From contig NZ_JH378832.1 of the NCBI RefSeq assembly GCF_000235445.1, positions 91,457-155,456 of the forward strand: 64,000 bases of DNA. The letters run 5' to 3'. Position 1 is the stretch's first letter. Every line of letters begins with the position of its first letter. Of the stretch, positions 1-8,788 are shown in pieces. A program made the translations under genes and the position numbers. The notes below the pieces were generated by a model, which saw nothing but the letters and a program-made list of their open reading frames with translations, was not told where the DNA came from and searched no databases. This stretch comes from Johnsonella ignava ATCC 51276. GTDB taxonomy: Bacteria; Bacillota; Clostridia; Lachnospirales; Lachnospiraceae.

Positions 1-666
1 TATATCAAGGCGGCGCCTGTCAAATGCAGTAATATTCGTTACTACCGCATTTGACAAACTTGCATTCGGAACTGTTATTTTTTTATTATCGGCAGTTATA
101 ATTGTTGTATAGATAATCCCTATCATACTCACACTGCCCTCAACGCCTGCACCGCTTATATAATCACCGACTTTAAACGGTTTCATAAAAAGCACAACCA
201 TGCCTCCGGCAAAATTGCTTAAACTCCCCTGAAGTGCAAGCCCTATCGCTATACCGGCAGAGCCGAGTATCGCAGCAAGTGAACTTGAACTTATACCAAG
301 TCTTTCCGCAATTATAAACACTACAACAAGATGCAAAAGAGCTTTTACAAGCGAAATTATAAATTTTTTCGCCCCCTCTTCCATGTTTAGTCTGTTAAGC
401 GAATGTTTAAGCATACTGCATAATATTGATATCAGCTTTTTCCCTGCTAAGGCTATAATTATTATCACAAGCAGCTGGTATAAAAATCCCAAAAATACAG
501 GTGTCATATTTTTTAGAGTATCCGCTACAACATCAGGCTGCATTTTTTCCAGATCCTTATTTACCGCCTCCTGCACATCAGTCGCAATAGTTTCGGAGCC
601 TGCCGCCTGAAAGCAGGTAAAACCCGCATTACTTAAATGCTGCATTAAATGCGGTATATTTATCAT
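1..666 (-). CDS. MscS-family mechanosensitive channel (3' end outside window)
   Basis: Translating the minus strand from an ATG at 666 gives an open frame that runs off the window. It begins MINIPHLMQHLSNAGF, has a hydrophobic segment around residues 55-75 (FLGFLYQLLVIIIIALAG) and then the MscS pore and beta-domain signature: LGSAGIAIGLALQGSLSNFA, followed by PFKVGDYI, GVEGSV and VPNASLSN. These are hallmarks of small-conductance mechanosensitive channels, which release solutes on hypo-osmotic shock. The start overlaps the stop of the branching-enzyme gene as ATGA, so the two are probably translationally coupled. The family call is secure; the C-terminal cytoplasmic domain is not in the window. 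Confidence 0.9.
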   Translation of the reverse strand, partial: MINIPHLMQHLSNAGFTCFQAAGSETIATDVQEAVNKDLEKMQPDVVADTLKNMTPVFLGFLYQLLVIIIIALAGKKLISILCSMLKHSLNRLNMEEGAKKFIISLVKALLHLVVVFIIAERLGISSSSLAAILGSAGIAIGLALQGSLSNFAGGMVVLFMKPFKVGDYISGAGVEGSVSMIGIIYTTIITADNKKITVPNASLSNAVVTNITAFDRRRLDI

Positions 667-3182
667 ATATTATCTCCGGCATCAGATTTAACAATTGTTA
701 TATTTCTTTTTTTTGAAGTTTTTTGGAGCATGCCCTCGTCTTCAAGCCTTGATTGTTCCTTTTTATGTGCTTTTACAGCTGCCTTTTTAGCACTGTTTTT
801 TACATCCTTTTTTCCCTTTTTGGAATCAACCTTTTTTACTGAAAAAGCCACCATACTCAAAGGAGGCAGCTGTATGCTTATAATTTCCCTCTCCTGTGCA
901 GCCTCAGATTTATCAAATTCGTCATCTTTTACAGATAATCCCGTATCTTTATCTCTATCACCTGTATTTATATCCGTGCCTTTATCATTTTTTTGATTTT
1001 TATTATGCTGCCTTGCTTTTGAAGTGAGGGCTTTTGTATTTAACATTCCTCCGCCTCCAAAACCTTCATAATCCGAATTAAACTCCTCAGTATATATACC
1101 GTGGTACGGAACATCTATATCAAAGCTTGGATATGACTGCGGTGTAAAATTACATACTACAAGTATGTCATCCTGATAATATTCACTGTGTCTTACAAAG
1201 GCTACTACATTTTCCTTATAAGAATTGCATGTCATCCACTCAAATCCTTCAGGCTCGCAGTCAAGCTTCCAAAGTGCTTCATGTTCTACATAAAATAAAT
1301 TAAGCTGTTTAACATATTCCTGCATATATTTATGTACCGGATATTTCAGTATGCCCCACGGAAGCTCATGCATCTCATTCCATTCATTTAAAGGTGCAAA
1401 TTCCTGTCCCATAAAAATCAATTTTTTTCCCGGATGTGTCATCATATAGCCATATGCGACTCTTAAATTTGCGTTTTTCTCCTCCTGCGTCTTTCCCGGC
1501 ATCTTGCCTGCAAGTGTACCTTTTCCGTGTACGACCTCATCATGACTCAGTACCAGTATAAAGTTTTCACTGTATTGGTACAGCATTGAAAAAGTTAATG
1601 CCCCGTAATGATGACTCTTAAAATATGGATCCACCTGCATATAATGCAGGAAATCATTCATCCAGCCCATATTCCACTTAAAGTCAAAGCCGAGCCCCCC
1701 ATCTCTTAAATCACCGCTTATCTTGGGCCATGAAGTGGACTCCTCAGCAATCATAAGTACATCATTATGTCTTATCTTCATTATTGAATTTAAATGTTTT
1801 AAAAATTCAATCGCCTCAAGATTTTCATGTCCTCCGTACTTATTTGCAACCCATTCCCCATCATTTTTGCCGTAATCAAGATAAAGCATTGAAGCCACAG
1901 CATCAGCTCTTATACCGTCGGCATGGTAACATTTTGCCCAAAAAAGTGCATTTGCTATAAGAAAATTAGTTACCTGAGGTCTTCCGTAATTATATATATA
2001 AGTACCCCAATGAGGATGTTCTCCCTGCCTCGGATCCGCATGCTCATATACATGTGTTCCGTCAAATGCTCCAAGACCGTGGAGATCTTTAGGGAAATGT
2101 GCCGGTACCCAATCAAGTATCACACCTATACCCTCATTGTGCATATAATTCATAAAATACATAAAGTCCTGAGGATTGCCGTATCTTGAAGTAGGTGCGT
2201 AATAACCCGTAACCTGATATCCCCAGCTTTCATCAAGCGGATGCTCCATAACAGGCATAAGCTCTATATGTGTATAATTCATATCTTTTACATATTCCGC
2301 AAGTCTCGGTGCAAGATCTCTGTAATTATAAAACTCGCTGCCCGGCACAGGCTTTCCGTCATCATCAATCTGAGGTTCCTTTCTTATCCATGAACCCAGA
2401 TGAACCTCATATATATTCATAGGATTGCCGTCATAATTTTTGCCGTTGCTCTGGTAAATATCACGTGAATCCATCCAGTCCTCATCAGTCCAGTTATATC
2501 CGTTTATATTTACTACAATGCTTGCACTTTCAGGTCTAAGCTGTGAATAATTTGCATAAGGATCTGATTTAAGCATAGGCTCACCACGCCTGGTTTTTAT
2601 CTCATACTTATATATAAATCCCTCCTGTACCTCAGGTATAAATATCTCATATATCCCTGAATCTCCTATTCGCCGCATCTGATGCCGCCTGCCGTCCCAG
2701 CAGTTAAAATCACCTACAACCGATACTCTCATAGCTCCGGGTGCCCATACTGAAAAGTATACTCCTTCAACACCCTCTATAGTGATACAGTGTGCTCCCA
2801 TCTTTTCATATATATCATAATGCACACCTCTTTCAAATCTTGAAAGATCGTCTTCGGTATAAATACCGGTATATCTGTAAGCATCATATATACTCTGAGT
2901 ATTACCGTCTTTATATACTATATTAAATTTATATTCCGGAATATCCTTTCGATCAATAAGCACTGCAAAAAAACCTTTATCATTGAGCTTTTCCATATCA
3001 TAAGTGCTTTTGACGGCAATAAATTCAACCTCAACAGATTCGGCATCCGGTATAAATGCCTGTATAAGTAATCCGGCTTCTGTCTGATGTGCCCCGAGAA
3101 CGTCATGCGGATCTGATGATTCAGAGTATTCTATATCCTCAATCGCCGCCCAGTCTATAAGTTTGTACAATAAATTCTCCAT
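663..3182 (-). CDS. glgB: 1,4-alpha-glucan branching enzyme
   Basis: Makes alpha-1,6 branches in glycogen in the cytosol (GH13). There is an N-terminal module (residues 1-115), a CBM48 (about 125-225, YFSVWAPGAMRVSVVGDFN) and a TIM barrel. Conserved regions visible are the nucleophile segment (DGIRADAVASML), the acid/base segment (MIAEEST) and LSHDEVVHGKG. At 839 aa it is longer than the usual 640-730. The extra length lies near the C-terminus: a charged, low-complexity insert (about residues 715-775) splits the C-terminal beta domain before LPPLSMVAF, and a Lys-rich tail of about 60 residues follows. The start has an AGGAGG site six bases upstream. No other glycogen genes are nearby; the stop overlaps the start of the mscS-like gene. 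Confidence 0.95.
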   Translation of the reverse strand: MENLLYKLIDWAAIEDIEYSESSDPHDVLGAHQTEAGLLIQAFIPDAESVEVEFIAVKSTYDMEKLNDKGFFAVLIDRKDIPEYKFNIVYKDGNTQSIYDAYRYTGIYTEDDLSRFERGVHYDIYEKMGAHCITIEGVEGVYFSVWAPGAMRVSVVGDFNCWDGRRHQMRRIGDSGIYEIFIPEVQEGFIYKYEIKTRRGEPMLKSDPYANYSQLRPESASIVVNINGYNWTDEDWMDSRDIYQSNGKNYDGNPMNIYEVHLGSWIRKEPQIDDDGKPVPGSEFYNYRDLAPRLAEYVKDMNYTHIELMPVMEHPLDESWGYQVTGYYAPTSRYGNPQDFMYFMNYMHNEGIGVILDWVPAHFPKDLHGLGAFDGTHVYEHADPRQGEHPHWGTYIYNYGRPQVTNFLIANALFWAKCYHADGIRADAVASMLYLDYGKNDGEWVANKYGGHENLEAIEFLKHLNSIMKIRHNDVLMIAEESTSWPKISGDLRDGGLGFDFKWNMGWMNDFLHYMQVDPYFKSHHYGALTFSMLYQYSENFILVLSHDEVVHGKGTLAGKMPGKTQEEKNANLRVAYGYMMTHPGKKLIFMGQEFAPLNEWNEMHELPWGILKYPVHKYMQEYVKQLNLFYVEHEALWKLDCEPEGFEWMTCNSYKENVVAFVRHSEYYQDDILVVCNFTPQSYPSFDIDVPYHGIYTEEFNSDYEGFGGGGMLNTKALTSKARQHNKNQKNDKGTDINTGDRDKDTGLSVKDDEFDKSEAAQEREIISIQLPPLSMVAFSVKKVDSKKGKKDVKNSAKKAAVKAHKKEQSRLEDEGMLQKTSKKRNITIVKSDAGDNI

Positions 3183-3604
3183 GTCTTCCTCCTGAATACT
3201 TGGTACCGGATTACCCGGAACGCTTTATATAAATTTGTATACATATCCTTAAGTTTAAGTATTTATTTATAAAGTCTTAAGTTGTGTATAACCACTTATA
3301 AAAGATTACATATAATTCTAACATTTTTCGGATTAAAAAGCTAATAATTTTCATAAATATTGAAAATTCCTATTGCACATATTGCCTATCTGGCTTAAAC
3401 TAGGTAGCGTTGATATTTTTAGATACAGAACAGTATCAGTTAAATCCGGCTGATATTTATGTCTTTACATAAGCAGATTTAATTATAATGTTTTTATATA
3501 CTATATACTGTACTGCATTAATACATAGAGATAACTTAGAAGTGTCGTCGGAATCAACATTTAAAAATTAAATTATAGAATAGAAAAAGGGGTAGTGTAT
3601 TATA
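3183..3604. other. Divergent intergenic region glgB/lepB
   Basis: 422 bp, very AT-rich, between two divergent starts, so it must hold both promoters. I see no convincing -35/-10 pair. Small dyads are visible, such as TTATGT-CTTT-ACATAA near 3457-3472 and CCGG-GTAAT-CCGG near 3208-3220. No coding potential was recognised. Confidence 0.5.
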
Positions 3605-4207
3605 ATGGATTATAAAGAACAAAATATTCCAAATCAGAATGATTTCAATTCTGTAAATTTTTCTCAGAATTCCGGAAAAAAGGATTTTAACTTGTTGTCA
3701 GAGATTTTAAGCTGGATAAGCGTTATAGTCATAGCGGCTATTATAGCTCTTGTACTTAATAATTTTATAATTGCAAATTCAAGAGTCCCTTCAGCTTCCA
3801 TGGAAAATACTATAATGACCAATGACAGGATTATAGGACTTAGAATGGCTTACCTGTTTTCAGACCCTCAAAGAGGAGATATAGTTATATTTAAATTCCC
3901 CGATGATGAGAAAGTTTATTATGTAAAGAGGATTATAGGCATCCCGGGTGATACCGTGGATATAATTAACGGCAAGGTATATCTAAATAACTCAAAAACT
4001 CCGCTTGATGAGCCTTATATAAAAGAAGCCATGCTGCCTGAAGCACCTATGCATTTTGAAGTGCCTGACGGCGGGTACTTCTGTCTGGGAGACAATAGAA
4101 ACAGCTCAAAAGATGCAAGGCGGTGGATAAATACTTATGTTCATAAAGACAAGATAATCGCAAAAGTGGTTTTAAGATATTTCCCGAATATACAACTGCT
4201 TAAATAG
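3605..4207 (+). CDS. lepB: Signal peptidase I
   Basis: Membrane serine protease (S26) that removes signal peptides from Sec/Tat-exported proteins. It has an acidic cytosolic N-terminus of about 30 residues and one transmembrane segment (about 34-55, WISVIVIAAIIALVLNNFII). The catalytic Ser box is SRVPSASMENTI, the catalytic Lys box is YYVKRIIGIPGD, and the box E motif is GDNRNSSKDAR. The length of 200 aa is normal for Gram-positive SipS-type enzymes. A GGGG-containing ribosome site lies about 12 bases upstream of the ATG. It is a monocistronic plus-strand gene, convergent with the ECF operon, and ends at a shared hairpin. The many exported proteins in this window are its likely substrates. 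Confidence 0.95.
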   Translation: MDYKEQNIPNQNDFNSVNFSQNSGKKDFNLLSEILSWISVIVIAAIIALVLNNFIIANSRVPSASMENTIMTNDRIIGLRMAYLFSDPQRGDIVIFKFPDDEKVYYVKRIIGIPGDTVDIINGKVYLNNSKTPLDEPYIKEAMLPEAPMHFEVPDGGYFCLGDNRNSSKDARRWINTYVHKDKIIAKVVLRYFPNIQLLK

Positions 4208-4292
4208 CTTAAATAAAATTATAAAAGCTCAAAAACCGGAAGCTCAAAAAACAGAGGTTCAAAAACAAATACTCAAAATAAAGGCTAAAAAA

Positions 4293-4349
4293 CAAAAGCT
4301 CCCTAAAATGTATCTAAGCTTTATCAGATATACTTTTAGAGAGCTTTTA
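4293..4349. terminator. Bidirectional terminator between lepB and ECF ATPase gene
   Basis: The inverted repeat AAAAGCTCCCTAAAA ... TTTTAGAGAGCTTTT pairs with one mismatch and is flanked by A and T runs on both sides. Its distal arm overlaps the last codons of the minus-strand ATPase gene, so it can serve both converging transcripts. Confidence 0.7.
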
Positions 4350-5769
4350 TTTCTCTGCCTTTAAATTCAACTATATTTCCCCGGCAGTATTTTATAAACT
4401 CATAATCATGAGATATAACTATAACCGTTTTTCCATCATCTCTCATAGCATTTATAAAATCTGCGGTTTTGTACATACTGTTTCTGCATAGTCCGCTTGT
4501 CGGCTCGTCAAGTATAACTACCGGCTTTTTTGAGGCGGCACAGAGTGCGATCGCAAGACGCTGTTTTTCACCTCCTGAAAGGCTTTGCGGATGGAGATCT
4601 TTTTTATCTGAAAGACCGAAATCCTTAAGTATGCTTTCTTTTTTTACATCATCGTCAGACACAATTGAAATTTCATCCCATACACTTTCCGTAAAAAGCT
4701 GGTAATTAACATCCTGCATAACAAGTGATATTATATCAGGGGGTCTCCTTACTCTATGCCTCCCATAATAAATCTTTCCCTTAAAACCTCTTGATAAACC
4801 GCATAAACAACGTATAAAGCTTGTCTTTCCCACACCGTTTGAACCTATTATAAAGTGTACTCCCTTTTTAAAATATATATCAAAATTAAATACTTCATGA
4901 TCTCCGTATCTGTACTTAAAATCTCTGCAATATAAAACATCCGTGTCATTACACAGATTTTTATCATAGCCGGCTGATATATTTTTACTTTCATTAGCAA
5001 ACAGATCTGCGACTGAAGTCGATTCTTTTGATAATTCTTCCTTTTTTACTTTTTTTAACATTCTTAAGCCGTATTCGGCACATATATCATCATTTATACC
5101 GCCTGATTCAAACTTTACCATATTCCCGTCTTTTATTATAAAGAGATTATCAATTATATCTCTAAGATACGACAGTCTGTGTTCTGCAATAATGATTATC
5201 TTATCAAGCTCCTTTAATTTAAGTATTGCCTCTTTAAGATTTTCCATTGCTTTAATATCAAGTGATGATGACGGTTCATCAAACAGATAGACCTGCTGTT
5301 CCATGCATGAGACGGCAGTTATTGCGATCATCTGTTTCTCTCCGCCTGAAAGCCTGAATATATTTCTTCCCATAAGATTTCGGGTACCTAAAAGCCCGCT
5401 GTAAAACATAATTTTATTAAATATCTCCTCTTTGAAAACCCCCCTGTTTTCAAGTGCAAATGCCATCTCATCAGTAGTATCCAGTGCATAAAACTGTGTC
5501 TTCGGATTTTGAAAAACACTTGATATATGTCTACTCCTGTCAACTATATTTTTATCCTGCAGGGATATACCCTCAAGAATTATATCTCCTGAAACCTCAG
5601 CTTTATCAATATACGGAACTATACCGTTTATGAGCTTTATAAGGCTGCTTTTGCCGCAGCCTGAATTTCCTGTAATTACATTTACCTCTCCATGTTTAAA
5701 CTCCGCATTTATACCTGATAATATGCAAACCTTCTCATAACTGAGGCTAATTCCTTTTAATTCAAGCAT
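4336..5769 (-). CDS. ECF-type transporter ATPase, two fused ABC domains
   Basis: A single 477-aa protein carries two ABC ATPase domains and so replaces the usual EcfA1/EcfA2 pair. Domain 1 (about 1-230) has Walker A GNSGCGKSS, signature LSGGEKQM and Walker B VYLFDEPSSSLD. Domain 2 (about 265-477) has Walker A GSNGVGKTS, signature LSGGEKQR and VVILDEPTSGL. It should power the membrane components encoded just upstream. It is the last gene of the operon, 99 bp after the T-component gene, with no obvious ribosome site. The substrate cannot be read from this subunit. The promoter of the operon carries a DtxR-like operator, suggesting metal-controlled uptake. Confidence 0.9.
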   Translation of the reverse strand: MLELKGISLSYEKVCILSGINAEFKHGEVNVITGNSGCGKSSLIKLINGIVPYIDKAEVSGDIILEGISLQDKNIVDRSRHISSVFQNPKTQFYALDTTDEMAFALENRGVFKEEIFNKIMFYSGLLGTRNLMGRNIFRLSGGEKQMIAITAVSCMEQQVYLFDEPSSSLDIKAMENLKEAILKLKELDKIIIIAEHRLSYLRDIIDNLFIIKDGNMVKFESGGINDDICAEYGLRMLKKVKKEELSKESTSVADLFANESKNISAGYDKNLCNDTDVLYCRDFKYRYGDHEVFNFDIYFKKGVHFIIGSNGVGKTSFIRCLCGLSRGFKGKIYYGRHRVRRPPDIISLVMQDVNYQLFTESVWDEISIVSDDDVKKESILKDFGLSDKKDLHPQSLSGGEKQRLAIALCAASKKPVVILDEPTSGLCRNSMYKTADFINAMRDDGKTVIVISHDYEFIKYCRGNIVEFKGREIKAL

Positions 5770-5868
5770 ATCATATATTTATGCCGGCAGCAAAGGCACA
5801 GCTCCTTCCTTTATTTTTATACAGTATATTATAATGAAACCGTATTTTGCCTACAAATCAATACTTTG

Positions 5869-6600
5869 TCAGTTAAAAATAACAAAATAAATAAATATGC
5901 CTGCAAACAAAAACATAATTATATAATCAAGTACCTTAAGTCTCGCATTTGAAATACTGCTTCTTTTACTGCCCGGAACCATCCCCCTTGTCATAGCACA
6001 TACGGCAACATCATCGGCAGTCCTCATCGAACATACAAGAAGCGGCACAAGCTTATACTCAAGTATCCTTGCAGGATCGGTAATATTTTTAATAAATGTC
6101 AGACCGTGCATTTTCATCGCCTCATTTATATTTTTATAATCTTCTCTTATTGAATAAAAAAACCTGAACATTACAGAAACCGGTATTATAAAAGCATCCG
6201 GCATGTGCATCCTCCTTAAAGACTCCGTCATATCGGACATACTTGTGGAAATAAATGTATAGTATCCTGCCATAATTCCGGGAAGCATACGTATAACAAT
6301 AGCCGCAGCCATATATAATATTCCCTGTAAAAAACTATCCGTATTTTTAGGAAGAAATTCCGATACAGCCCATGCTGCAGATGTTAATACCAAACCCTTT
6401 ATACATTTGCCATATTCCCTTATATCTAAAAGAAGCAGGTAGGGAACCACGGATATTGCAAATAAGAATATAGGATATCTATACTGTACTTTCCCCGACA
6501 GAACTGTCAATGACAGAAACATAGTCATAAGCAGCTTTGTCCTGAAATCAATATTAATAATATGTTTAAAATTTTTATTTACAAACTCTCGCTCGCTCAA
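5869..6600 (-). CDS. ECF transporter T component (EcfT-like permease)
   Basis: The 243-aa integral membrane protein has 5-6 hydrophobic segments (about 28-75, 85-135, 150-165, 220-242) and a charged cytosolic region containing SMRTADDVAVCAMTRG. That region resembles the coupling-helix motif (A-R-G) through which EcfT contacts the ATPases. The start overlaps the upstream gene stop by four bases (ATGA), so translation is coupled to the S-component gene. Gene order S-T-A within one operon supports the assignment. EcfT is scaffold and energy coupler, not the substrate binder. Confidence 0.85.
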   Translation of the reverse strand: MSEREFVNKNFKHIINIDFRTKLLMTMFLSLTVLSGKVQYRYPIFLFAISVVPYLLLLDIREYGKCIKGLVLTSAAWAVSEFLPKNTDSFLQGILYMAAAIVIRMLPGIMAGYYTFISTSMSDMTESLRRMHMPDAFIIPVSVMFRFFYSIREDYKNINEAMKMHGLTFIKNITDPARILEYKLVPLLVCSMRTADDVAVCAMTRGMVPGSKRSSISNARLKVLDYIIMFLFAGIFIYFVIFN

Positions 6601-7187
6601 ATCATTCCCGCCTTCTTAAAATGTTTATTTAAACATTTTACTCCCAATCCGGTTCCCAAATAAGCACCCAAACAACCTGCAAGCACTATCGGAAAAAATG
6701 ACCACATAGGCATAACCGCCAGCATTTTATCGGCGAAATCCGCACCGTAATTACTTGCAATAAGATACTGCCTGTAAGATTCTCTTGATATATATATCGG
6801 AACAAGCGGTCCTGCCGAACTTGCCATAAACACCGTATAAGCCAGCCTTGCATGTATTATACTCTTATACTTGCCTGTATACAGGATAATCTCGCTTATA
6901 ATTGAAAGCACTATCACCACAGGTATAACAAAAAGCCCATGACCGGAAAGCGAAAATACAAGCATAAATAAACATCCAAGTATGCCTATCATACCCGGCT
7001 TATCTATCCTTGAGGTGTAGAGCATAAATACAGGTGCCGAACAAAAAGCCCCTAAAAACGGTACAAACGGCATAAGTACAGGGATAAATCCTATCATACC
7101 GCAACACCAGAATACTCCTATAATCAATGCCGAAAACATGCCGGCATTTACTAAATCTTTTACACTGAATCTTGATTTGTTTAACAT
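6597..7187 (-). CDS. MptD/Trep_Strep-family ECF S component
   Basis: The 196-aa protein of six hydrophobic segments (FSALIIGVFWCCGMIGFIP, PFLGAFCSAPVFMLY and others) matches the Trep_Strep family known from Treponema, streptococci and clostridia. It begins FSVKDLVNAGMFSALI, a typical S-component N-terminus. S components bind the transported molecule; the ligand of this family is not firmly established. It is the first gene of the operon, with ribosome site AAGGGGG upstream of ATG. The leader of about 220 nt follows a strong promoter overlapped by a DtxR-like palindrome, so an iron-related ligand such as haem or a siderophore is my inference only. Confidence 0.8.
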   Translation of the reverse strand: MLNKSRFSVKDLVNAGMFSALIIGVFWCCGMIGFIPVLMPFVPFLGAFCSAPVFMLYTSRIDKPGMIGILGCLFMLVFSLSGHGLFVIPVVIVLSIISEIILYTGKYKSIIHARLAYTVFMASSAGPLVPIYISRESYRQYLIASNYGADFADKMLAVMPMWSFFPIVLAGCLGAYLGTGLGVKCLNKHFKKAGMI

Positions 7188-7386
7188 AATTTATATTCCC
7201 CCTTGTTTTTAAGACCTTAAAAAACCTCTAAATGTGAACTGCCCATTGTCTAAAAAAATGGACTTCCTGCTTCATACATTTTTTTAACAATTCCTATGAA
7301 ATGCATTAAACATAAGAAAATATTTTTCGCAAATCCATGTAGAGCTGTATAATTAAACAACGGCTTAATCATTAGCTTCTTCGGTG

Positions 7387-7405
7387 TTAGCTGACGCTAA
7401 CCAAA
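7387..7405 (-). promoter_or_regulatory. DtxR/IdeR-like operator at the ECF promoter
   Basis: TTAGCTGACGCTAACCAAA matches the DtxR/IdeR iron-box consensus TTAGGTTAGGCTAACCTAA at 15 of 19 positions (counted by eye). It lies nine bases downstream of the -10 box, over the predicted transcription start, which suits repression. A second dyad, TTAACC-CATATTT-GGTTAG, overlaps it on the promoter side. The binding protein is not in this window. Confidence 0.55.
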
Positions 7406-7414
7406 TATGGGTTA

Positions 7415-7444
7415 ATTATATAATACTGACGAATTTATTGTCAA
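7415..7444 (-). promoter_or_regulatory. Sigma-A promoter of the ECF transporter operon
   Basis: Perfect TTGACA (7444-7439) and TATAAT (7420-7415) on the minus strand with an 18-bp spacer. The leader to the S-component ATG is about 220 nt and holds a hairpin GTCCATT...AATGGGC near 7240-7262 (one G-U pair). Confidence 0.85.
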
Positions 7445-7529
7445 GATAAGTTCTTGAGTTTATGTAAGTAGTTTCTGTAAATATAAGTTACAAAATCTTC
7501 TTTGTGGTGTACTTCAATCTAAACACCCC

Positions 7530-8360
7530 TTACAAATCTTTTAATTTCGTCCCATTCTCTGTCTTCCAATCGACATTACCATTAGATGTGCGACCAAGAA
7601 TTACGGCTGAAGCCGCTAATGGTGCACTAAACTCATAATCCCTCTGGAATACACCATCCTTTATGACATTTTCTTTTATTAGAGTATTTCTCAAATTATA
7701 ATAGGTCTTTCCCCTTGTCTCCAAAGAGCGTACAGTGTGAGCTGATATTTTAGAGCCTGTCAATACCGTAAATCCGCCTGTACTTACAAACCCCTTCGCA
7801 TTTGACTCTGTACCTTTGCAATAAAGATAAATCGTATCATCTGTAGCTTTCGGAACCGGTACAAGCACCTTATACCCAAGCGTGTTAATGAGGACCTTCA
7901 CATTATCAATGAACTCCTCCATAGTGGCAATCTGAGCTTCTTTTAATACAGTATTCTTATATGTGTTCTTCGTCAGGATTGAATATCTACCGCATTCCTT
8001 TGCAATCTCAACAAAACGATTTTCTAAATATCGAATTAAAGCTTTATTCAAGTCTCTACCAACAAAAACAACCGCCGTATTCCAATAATAGTTTTCTTTG
8101 CCGGACTGATAATCTCTAAGGTGCTGCGACAATCTGTCAAGCACATTTTCTGCCTCGCCGATATATACAGAATCGGTTCCATCATCCTCCTGACAGATCA
8201 AGAAGTATACACCAACACCCTTAATATCATCCCGATCACATCCTGAAATCTCTATTCTTGGAATTTTAATAGCTTTTCCATTCCAGTTTGACAATTCCGC
8301 TGTAGTCAAACTATCCGCAGATCCATTTACAAGAAATAGTTCAATAGCTTTTCCATACAT
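7530..8360 (-). CDS. GIY-YIG nuclease-family protein with C-terminal DUF4357
   Basis: A GIY-YIG fold is visible at about residues 48-130: GVGVYFLI, then SVYIGEAENVLDRL with the catalytic-type Arg, and a late Glu in RYLENRF. The C-terminus (about 225-276, FSAPLAASAVILGRTSNGNVDWK) is DUF4357, a small domain often attached to GIY-YIG or restriction-related proteins. The usual role of these stand-alone fusions is not established; some sit in defence neighbourhoods. The gene is solitary, with gene-poor AT-rich DNA on both sides, which may indicate acquisition. GGAGGAG and CGGAGA lie upstream of the ATG. Confidence 0.8.
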   Translation of the reverse strand: MYGKAIELFLVNGSADSLTTAELSNWNGKAIKIPRIEISGCDRDDIKGVGVYFLICQEDDGTDSVYIGEAENVLDRLSQHLRDYQSGKENYYWNTAVVFVGRDLNKALIRYLENRFVEIAKECGRYSILTKNTYKNTVLKEAQIATMEEFIDNVKVLINTLGYKVLVPVPKATDDTIYLYCKGTESNAKGFVSTGGFTVLTGSKISAHTVRSLETRGKTYYNLRNTLIKENVIKDGVFQRDYEFSAPLAASAVILGRTSNGNVDWKTENGTKLKDL

Positions 8361-8788
8361 TCTCCGAGTTCTCCTCCATTGAAATCCTATTTATTCTCGC
8401 TTTTCTGTTTAATATATTTTTCTCTCTTAAATTCTTGAGTCCTCTAACTCCCTTGCATTTCGTAAAAATAGCCTAAAAATATCTAAGTCTAACGACTCCA
8501 TCAACCCTATTTTCGGAGGAAAGTACATGCATCCGACGCTTAGATATGTCCTACATCTCTGAAATTTCCTTAGATAAATTTATATTCTATTCGTTATTCA
8601 AATTATATATTAGCAACAACTGCCAATATTATATTCTTAACTGTGAATAAAATCAAACCAATTTTGTGGAACAGCGTTAGCCCAGTACATTAAAAATCGA
8701 CCGCAATCCCACCGTTTAAAACCGGTATGATTGCGGTCGATAAAATTAGGCATTTACAGCATACAGTCATAATTACAATATAAAGTGC
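8361..8788. other. Gene-free region with an inverted repeat and a terminator
   Basis: 428 bp without a recognisable gene. It contains a spaced dyad ATATCTAAG (8479-8487) / CTTAGATAT (8539-8547) and the terminator listed separately. The minus-strand promoter of the GIY-YIG gene must lie here but is not obvious. Confidence 0.4.
8696..8741 (-). terminator. Rho-independent terminator of the DUF5722 gene
   Basis: A perfect 13-bp stem (ATCGACCGCAATC with GATTGCGGTCGAT) encloses a loop with a further ACCG/CGGT pairing. On the minus strand it is followed by a T run (TCGATTTTTA), 50 bp after the stop of the DUF5722 gene. Confidence 0.85.

Noticed and set aside
7386..7401. GTTAGC-GTCA-GCTAAC as a transcription terminator
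   Set aside because: No T run follows and it sits at the start of the transcript, directly after a perfect promoter, so an operator is more likely.
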